From the NCBI GenBank assembly GCA_022376515.1, contig WTXI01000260.1, positions 1 to 51,167 on the forward strand: a stretch of DNA of 51,167 nt, read 5' to 3'. Source of the DNA: Lactifluus volemus. Taxonomy: Eukaryota; Basidiomycota; Agaricomycetes; Russulales; Russulaceae. The notes under the pieces were generated by a model, which did not search any database, was not told the DNA's origin, and was given only the letters and a program-made list of their open reading frames with translations. Shown here piece after piece: positions 45,187 to 51,167 of this stretch (its first letter is position 1; each line of letters starts with the position of its first letter). Position numbers and translations under genes: made by a program.

Positions 45187-45211
45187 TAAGCAAAAACAAC
45201 GTTTTCCTGAT
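45187..45211 (-). repeat. Right terminal inverted repeat
   Basis: Reverse complement of the left end; it ends ACGTTTTCCTGAT just before Gag-Pro coding resumes. Confidence 0.75.
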
Positions 45212-45557
45212 GCAGAGCCCAAGGAACACAGGTGTACCTGGTAGACACTGAGACGGAGACGTACCAGGGATGGGACGGAGAAGGACAGCACGGAGACCAG
45301 GGAATGGTGGAGGGTTGGCTGCATAGAAGGCAAGCAGACGACCCCAGACGTAACAGAAGCGCCAACAACACAAGCGGAGATACAAGAGGAAGGAAGGGAG
45401 GAAAGGGGACAGGAACTGGAGGCGGACGCAGAACCTGCACGTAGTGAGCGAGAATGCAACTTGATCGACTTGTACACGGTTGTGAGTGACCAGGAAGCGG
45501 CACGGCCATTCGTCCACGAGGTCAAGTTGATGGGACCCAAAGGGGAAGTGGTCAGGG
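45212..45557 (+). pseudogene. Gag-Pro linker of Ty3/gypsy element 1
   Basis: The frame reads TPDVTEAPTTQAEIQEE, then ECNLIDLYTVVSDQE, FVHEVKLMGPKGEVVRV, the segment that precedes the aspartic protease in Agaricomycete gypsy elements. It stops at the LTR of element 2, so the protease active site is not in the window. Confidence 0.65.
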
Positions 45558-46063
45558 TGTTACGGAATGCAGGACAAGTTGGACCTTATGCTTCCTAACA
45601 CGCTTACTCATCCTGATGACGTCCTTCCACATGGCTCTTATTGTGCTGACTGATTCTATTGTTCTGACTCCTATTGTCTGTCCCGTTTTGTCCAGTGTTA
45701 TTGTCCGAGTCTCTATTGTTCGCGTTCTTATTGTTCTTGACTCATGCTTATTGTCCACCCTAGTTTGGTAGAACAATTAGCATAAACTGTATAAGTAGGC
45801 CTCAGCTGGTAGCTTGTACCCCAGCTTCGGCTTTAACCAATCGACTTGTTTCCCTCTCCAGAAAGACAGAACTTCTCCTCTCCTCTTCCCTCTCTTCTCT
45901 TACCCTCCTATACGCCCTAGTAGGGTATCGAAGCTTGGTGGTTGTGCTACAACACCACAGGGCTCAGCGCGTCGACACTTGGAGTGTCCCTGAGCCCAGG
46001 TCTTAGGAGAGACCAGAACAACCAGAACCCTAGTTGGGACCCGGCCCTAGTCGAGCCGTAACA
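45558..46063 (+). repeat. 5' LTR of gypsy element 2
   Basis: A 506-bp unit bounded by TGTTACGG and CCGTAACA, a perfect 8-bp inverted pair with TG...CA ends. It contains a TATA box and a following pyrimidine-rich tract. The 5 bp before it are CAGGG, the expected left target duplication. Confidence 0.87.
45789..45797 (+). promoter_or_regulatory. TATA box of the LTR promoter
   Basis: GTATAAGTA lies ~33 nt upstream of AGCTTCGGCTTT (45823-45834), which places the predicted RNA 5' end at the segment complementary to the primer-binding site. Confidence 0.65.
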
Positions 46064-46075
46064 AAAGCCGAAGCT
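46064..46075 (+). other. Self-priming primer-binding site
   Basis: AAAGCCGAAGCT immediately follows the LTR and is a perfect reverse complement of 45823-45834 in the same LTR. No TGG start of a tRNA-type PBS is present. A further CTACCAG (46077-46083) complements CTGGTAG (45805-45811). This is the Tf1/sushi arrangement, in which the RNA's own 5' end primes reverse transcription. Confidence 0.7.
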
Positions 46076-46086
46076 CCTACCAGTAG

Positions 46087-46490
46087 ATGTCCACTTGGGA
46101 CTATCTACAACAACCAATCTACCTGCGAATCAAAGAATTGTTGATTGACGCACACTTGAACAAGAACGAGGCAATACAGAAACAGTATAACGCCAAACGA
46201 AGATCGGAGCAAAGGTGCTGGAAAGAAGTCAGCATTTCCTGTACGCACCATTGGGCACCTAGAAACAATCTTGGGTGCAGGAACAGAGTTGTTCCAATCT
46301 GAACAAGGAAACACGTTGATCCTCTACTACCGGGGATCATATCGCCTTTCACGCGCAAGGCTGGACAGGAATAACGACGGGTCTTTAATCGTTGTCTGGG
46401 ATACAAACGAAGACGACCTAGGAACTAGAGTCATTCCCAGAGAGGACGACGACCTAACCATCGAACAGAAAGGAGCATCAGGTTCTTAGA
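46087..46490 (+). pseudogene. Upstream ORF of gypsy element 2
   Basis: MSTWDYLQQPIYLRIKELL and, after a frameshift at about 46230, ILGAGTELFQSEQGNTLILY, YRGSYRLSRARLDRNNDGSL and VVWDTNEDDLGTRV to a stop at 46489. A small protein with this start precedes Gag in related Agaricomycete elements as far as I recall; its function is unknown. Confidence 0.5.
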
Positions 46491-46875
46491 GACAGAAGAC
46501 AAACGCACCAATTATACCAGAAACCGACAACCTATCACTCCTATCACGAAGAAGCAGGGTCAGAACCAAGTACAGATCCCCCTGCGAATTTATCAACAAT
46601 CGGTGGTACAACATTTACTGGTCAAACAGCGAGTACTGGACCGATCCCACCATGAAGTTCACCAAATACGACTACATCCTCAATGAACTAGCGCTCCCCC
46701 CTTCCCTGCAGCCGTCAGAAGCCAGCGAAGAGAGCGAGACGAAGACGGGACAACATCCCCCGACAAGATTCAGCAGGAGCAAACTCCTCCTCTGACGACA
46801 GCCAAACCAGAGAACCCCGCCTACACAAGAAAATGAAGAACCACGTTGATCACCCAGTCACCCCCATAGACCGCG

Positions 46876-48048
46876 CCATGAGTGCCCTTAGCATCACTCG
46901 CCAACCCCCATGTTCACCCGCTCGGCAACTTTGACACAGCCAACCCAAACCACGACAATGGCAGGACCAAGCCAGAGTGGCGGGGGTGGTGGTGGCGGAG
47001 GCGGCGGTGGAGGCGGTGGGCGGTGGAGGCGGAGGCGGTGGGGGCGGAGGCGCCGCAGCTGCAGCCGCGGGCTCAACCAGTTGCTCCTCCCAGAAACGGG
47101 CTAAAGGGATACCACCCACGCCATTCAAGGAGAGAAGGGCCTTTACGACGTCTTCAAAACCGAGTGGCGCATGTATAAAGCCATCAACCGAAACCACGAC
47201 GATATGCTAGTCCCCTATAATCGCGTCATGACAATGCTAGGATGGTCAAAGGACCGCTGGTGTCGGCATGGGTACAAGATTACCTGGACACCATCGAGCA
47301 GGAAGTAGTCCAGCATGGAGAAATGCAGAAATCCTGTGGACCAACTTTGAGGATGCCCTAGACGACGCCTTCAAAGACACCAATGAAGAAGACGATGCGA
47401 TCACAAGGCTAGAACACTTGGAGATGAAGAAAGGAAACTTGGCCCAGTATACAGCCGAATTCAATCGTCTCAGAAGAAGGCAGGATGGGACGCTGACAGC
47501 AACGGCACCATCAGAATGTACAAGAGGGGACTAGACCTAGGGCTCCTCACCAGCATGCTCAAACAAGTAGGGGCCAACCCAAACACCCTGAGAGGCTGGC
47601 AGGAGCTGGCCACCCACCACACGACGCATACCAACAATTGAAGCATGAAATTAGCTTCAGAAAGGACGTCCCTCGGTGGGCCAGCCAGCTCATGGCCAAG
47701 AAGAAGGAAACCCCCCCTCAGAAAGATCCCTGGGCCATGGACATCGATGTCACCAGAACCGACTCAGCTAAAGCGGACGAGAAACAAAGACTGAGAAAGG
47801 AGGGACGGTGCTTCTTCTGCAAAGAGCAAGGACATCTCTCCAGGGATTGCCCTAAAAAGAAAGGGCAAAGCAATCCCAAACCGCCACAGCAGCCCAGGGC
47901 TAGAGCTAGCAAGAAGGAGGATGATGAAACCACGCAAGTCGGTGACGACGAGGACCCCATCCAGATGCTCAGGAGCATCAGAGCCAAAATTGGGAAAGGA
48001 GCCTTCAACGGTGCCTTGGATGGGCTGGTAGAAGAAGAGGATTTTTGA
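46876..48048 (+). pseudogene. Gag of gypsy element 2
   Basis: Blocks: SALSITRQPPMFTRSATLTQ, a glycine run (GGN codons, about 46980-47060), GLYDVFKTEWRMYKAINRNH, SAWVQDYLDTIEQEV, FEDALDDAFKDTNEEDDAIT, LEMKKGNLAQYTAEFNRL (capsid, Retrotrans_gag type) and a CCHC knuckle CFFCKEQGHLSRDC at about 47812. The frame changes at least three times before 47638, after which it is open to the stop at 48048. Confidence 0.82.
46977..47060 (+). repeat. GGN simple repeat
   Basis: A GGTGGC/GGAGGC tract encodes polyglycine in the Gag frame, interrupted by indels that shift it into arginine codons. Slippage here is the likely cause of one Gag frameshift. Confidence 0.7.
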
Positions 48049-51000
48049 ATGGCTCGACCCGTGCAGCCTGGGTGCGAGCCCGTCTTACTCAAATATGTCG
48101 TATCTCGAGAACCAATACACTGGACATTCCCCTATCGTTCACGAGTGCGACCAAGACGGCTGCCGAAAAAGCACTACTCGACAGTGGTGCTACAGAAAAT
48201 TTTATCGACCCAAGAATGGTGGAGAAGCTAGGCCTGGGATCCATAAACCTCCAGGAACCACGAACGGTGTTCAACGTAGACGGAACGGGAATCAAGACGG
48301 TAAAATTACCAGCTACTGTCTCCTCAACATTCTCAAAGGACGCAAAGAAGCCGCCCAGATCTTCTATATCACAAACTTAGGCGAAGATCGGATCATCCTG
48401 GGATATCCCTGGTTACGGGAGTTTGACCCTCAGATCAATTGGAAGGAAGGAAAGATTCGAGGGCCACCTATCAAGTTATCCACCACCGGGCGAAGTTGGA
48501 AGCTGAAGTGGGCGGCTCAAAGGATGAAAATGTGTAAAACGAGTTTCAGTCAACAGTGGGCTCAACGAGAGGGAAAAGGGCAAAGCAAGGTAGCCGTGCC
48601 AGAGCAGTTCCAGAAGTACGCCAAGGTCTTCTCAGAAGAAGAGGCAAAACGCTTTCCCCCTTCACGCCCCGAAGACCTCGTTATCACGCTTCTGCCAGAT
48701 GCCCCGAAGACAATCAACTGCAAGACATACAAATTAACGGCGGAAGAAAAAATCGATGAGGGCGTTTCTCACAGAGCAGCAAGATAAAGGATACATCACA
48801 AGGTCGAAATCCGCATGGTCCAGCCCTTTCTTCTACATCAAGAAGCAGGATGGGAAGTTGAGACCCGTCTATGACTACCGAAAAGTGAACGAATGGACGG
48901 TGAAAGGACGTGTATCCCCTTCCCCGCATCGACACCATCTTCGACCAAATGGGAGACGCCAAGCTAATGTCCAAGTTTGACATTAGAGATGGATATTACA
49001 ACATTCGGATTCACCCGGACAGCCAGTGGATCACGGCAGTGAAAACGGACGAGGGGCTGTTTGAAGCCAAAGTCATGCCTTTCGGATTGTGTAACGCACC
49101 CGCCGCCTTCCAACGAATGGCAGACCGCATCTTTGCTAATCTGAAAAAGAAATACCCCCGTTGGGTTCACTGGTACCTGGACGACTTCCTCATCGTGACC
49201 CCTGACGACCCAGAACTGCACGATCAAATCACCAAAGAATACCTAGAAGTTCTGGAGAAGGAGTCACTCTTTCTGAAGCCGGAAAAATGTCAGTTCGCCA
49301 GAAGAGAGATCGAGTTTCTGGGGTACGTCATCGACCAGGGCACCATTCGCATCGACCCTAGCAAGAAGCACGGTCTAGCAGAGTGGCCACGACAACTGAA
49401 ATCAGTACGGGAGGTCCGCAGTACGCTCGGAGTCTTGGGCTATCAACGGCAGTTCATCCCAGGATTTGCCAATGTTGCTAGACCCTGACTAACTTACTAA
49501 AGAAGACAACCAAGTTTGAGTGGACAGAGGAATGTACGCAAGCAGTGGATCGACTAATCAAGGCAGTCACTAGCGACCCGGTCCTACAGAGACCTAACTT
49601 GGCTGAACCATTTGTCTTAGAAGTCGACGCGTCACAATACGCTAGTGGAGCAATTCTCCACCAACCGGACAAGGATCAGAAGTTGCGCCCTGTGGGATAT
49701 TACTCGCGAACGTTCAACCAAGCAGAGAGGAACTACGATATCCACGACCGGGAACTACTGGCAATGATCCGAGGTTTGGAACACTGGCGGCACCTTCTAT
49801 TGAGCTCCCCGCACGTCATCACTGTCGTCAGCGACCACGCTAACCTTCAGTACTACCGGGAAGCGCACAAGATCAGTCGACGGGTGGCGCGCTACATCCC
49901 TAAGATGGCAGAATACAACATGAAGATTGTCCATCGACCGGGAAGACTAACAAGGCCGACCCATGTCACGACGACCAGGATGCGACCAGGGGAGAATGAC
50001 CACGAGGATGTGCTAGTCTTACCCCCAGAGCTCTTTGTGCGCCTCTTTACGAAGAACAGTCATTAGAACAAGAAGTAGAGCGCGCTCAAGAGAAACATCA
50101 ACAGCAGTTGGAAGAGTGGACGAAAACAGAAGGGTGCGAAAGCACCGGACACGCTTTGGGACCAAGTGGTATCACCACGACCGATTGGCGGTTCCAGAAG
50201 ACCCCACGTGCACCGAAGCATTCTACAAATGTACCACGATCACAAGACGGCGGGGCATCCAGGGATCATGAGGACTTGGTCCACAATCGCTAAAGATTAC
50301 TGGTGGCCCACGATGAGAACATTCGTCACCAAATACGTGCAGGGGTGTGCAACTTGTCAAAGCACCAAGAGCGCACAACCAGACCCAAGTCCCCTTGGTA
50401 CCCATTCCCCCAACAAAGCTACGCCCCATATTCGACGATTGCCCTAGACCTGATCACAGACCTCCCAGAGTCACAAGGCTACGACAGTATTCTGACCATC
50501 ACCGACCACGACTGTAGCAAGGCGGCATTCTTTATCCCTTGCAACAAAACCATCGACAGTGAGGGTCGCGAGATGCTATGCCAAAGAGGTGTTCCCCCAT
50601 TACGGCCCTCCGAAGCGGGTGATCTCGGATCGCGATCCGCGCTTTGCATCAAAATGGACGAGAGAACTGTGTAGACAATTGGGGATTGACCAGAACATCA
50701 GTACGGCATACCACCCCCAGACAGATGGCCAATCGGAACGAACGAACCAATGGCTAGAACAATACCTGCGCGTCTATGGAAACTTCCAACAGAATGACTG
50801 GGTCAGCTGGTTGCCTCTAGCCCAGTTCGTCCACAACTCGTGGATCAATGAAACAACAAAACAAACCCCGTTCGACTTACTCATGGGACACACACCCACG
50901 GTATGGCAAACTGATAAGGAAGGGAAGATGCCAGCAGTAGAACGGCGCAAAGACTATCTGATGGAGAAACGTAACCAAGCGCGTCAAGCGATCCAAAGGG

Positions 51001-51167
51001 CGCAAGACCTCCTCCAGAAGCGGAATGTGCGAAAGAAGGGCAGACGAGCATATGAACCCTTCAAGGAAGGAGACCAAGTTTGGCTAGACGGGAAGAACCT
51101 CAAAACGTCGCATCCCTTCGCCAAGCTAGCTCCAAAAAGATACGGCCCATTCCCAGTGGTCCAGGTG
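48045..51167 (+). pseudogene. Pol of gypsy element 2 (PR-RT-RNaseH-IN)
   Basis: Protease active site LLDSGATENFIDP (about 48167-48210) is followed by ITNLGEDRIILGYPWLREFD. RT has FFYIKKQDGKLRPVYDYRKV, YPLPRIDTIFDQM, SKFDIRDGYYNIRI, FGLCNAPAAFQRM and the catalytic YLDDFLIV (about 49174). RNase H has VLEVDASQYASGAILHQ, NYDIHDRELLAMI and VVSDHANLQYY. Integrase has an HHCC finger (MYHDHKTAGH ... CATC), the D-D-E set (IALDLITDLP, VISDRDPRF, HPQTDGQSERTNQWLEQY) and a GPF motif near the window end. Frameshifts occur near 48.2, 48.78, 48.9, 49.49, 50.07, 50.45 and 50.6 kb, and the first in-frame stop follows the RT. All catalytic residues are still readable. Confidence 0.9.

Larger units (their letters stand above)
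38331..45211. mobile_element. TIR element with GCTTAA-rich ends, split by a Ngaro-like element
   Basis: The two ends are inverted copies: ATCAGGAAAACGT is identical (13/13) and 22 of the first 25 bases agree. Inside both ends lie many TGCTTAA/TTAAGCA motifs in an AT-rich context. Without the Ngaro-like insertion the element is ~1.5 kb (38331-38444 plus 43802-45211), with no transposase-like frame, so it is probably non-autonomous. Left-end motifs read GCTTA and the extreme right end reads TTAAGC, as expected for sub-terminal transposase-binding arrays. No clear target duplication is visible. Its removal brings the Gag and Gag-Pro linker of gypsy element 1 together. Confidence 0.7.
36730..45557 (+). 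mobile_element. Ty3/gypsy element 1 (Gag and start of protease region), interrupted
   Basis: Gag coding at 36730-38330 resumes at 45212 with the Gag-Pro linker after a nested insertion of 6.9 kb. It is then cut at 45557 by the LTR of element 2. Pol lies outside or was lost; the 5' boundary is not defined. Confidence 0.75.
45558..51167 (+). mobile_element. Ty3/gypsy element 2, 5' LTR to integrase, runs off the end
   Basis: LTR, self-priming PBS, an upstream ORF, Gag, protease, RT, RNase H and integrase follow in Ty3/gypsy order. The 3' LTR is outside the window. Many frameshifts show an inactive copy. Confidence 0.92.

Noticed and set aside
45223..45444. Separate 70-codon gene (MYLVDTETETYQGW...)
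   Set aside because: It overlaps the better-supported Gag-Pro linker frame of gypsy element 1 and has repetitive Gly/Arg content.

Overview
The window is nuclear DNA of a filamentous basidiomycete, most likely an Agaricomycete. The evidence is: genes rich in 49-83 nt introns with GTRNGT donors and YAG acceptors; a fungal-type NACHT-WD40 STAND receptor; an N-terminally placed F-box protein of the agaricomycete type; a GRGGAGN-motif (DUF3602) protein; a U6 snRNA gene; and Ty3/gypsy plus tyrosine-recombinase (Ngaro-like) retrotransposons. Exon models below were built by hand from splice consensus and reading-frame continuity. Family names come from motif recognition, not from a database search.

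Layout. 1-0.8 kb: a ~730 bp foldback (palindromic) element. 1.07-2.9 kb: F-box gene (-). 3.4-4.2 kb: decayed epsin/ENTH pseudogene (+). 4.3-6.4 kb: eight-exon DUF3602-type gene (-). 7.8-9.5 kb: six-exon FMN-dependent 2-hydroxyacid oxidase/dehydrogenase (-). 10.3-11.7 kb: five-exon single-pass membrane protein (+). 13.9-14.4 kb: C2H2 zinc-finger gene (+). 16.5-21.9 kb: ten-exon NLR-like receptor with C2-like, NACHT and 14 highly conserved WD40 repeats (-). 23.8-24.3 kb: proline-rich membrane protein (-). 25.6-26.7 kb: coiled-coil hypothetical (-), divergent from a ~5 kb WDR7/rabconnectin-3-beta-like WD40 gene (27.1-32.3 kb, +) that carries many single-base frameshifts. 33.1 kb: U6 snRNA (-).

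From ~32.7 kb rightwards the window becomes a repeat and gene-fragment landscape. It holds truncated exons, two diverged copies of a ~0.65 kb repeat, and a relic of the NLR 5' end. A nested transposon stack follows: a Ty3/gypsy Gag gene (36.7 kb on) is split by a TIR element with GCTTAA-rich ends (38331-45211). That element is itself split by a Ngaro-like YR retrotransposon with A1...B1-A2-B2 split direct repeats (38445-43801). A second Ty3/gypsy element starts with its 5' LTR at 45558 and runs off the window end. Its primer-binding site is a perfect 12-nt complement of its own LTR at the expected transcript start, the signature of Tf1/sushi-type self-priming.

No operons or CRISPR arrays are present. 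Intact genes with clean splicing (DUF3602, FMN enzyme, NLR) lie next to genes riddled with frameshifts (epsin, WDR7-like). The damage is therefore probably true pseudogenisation rather than poor sequence quality, although local assembly error cannot be excluded.
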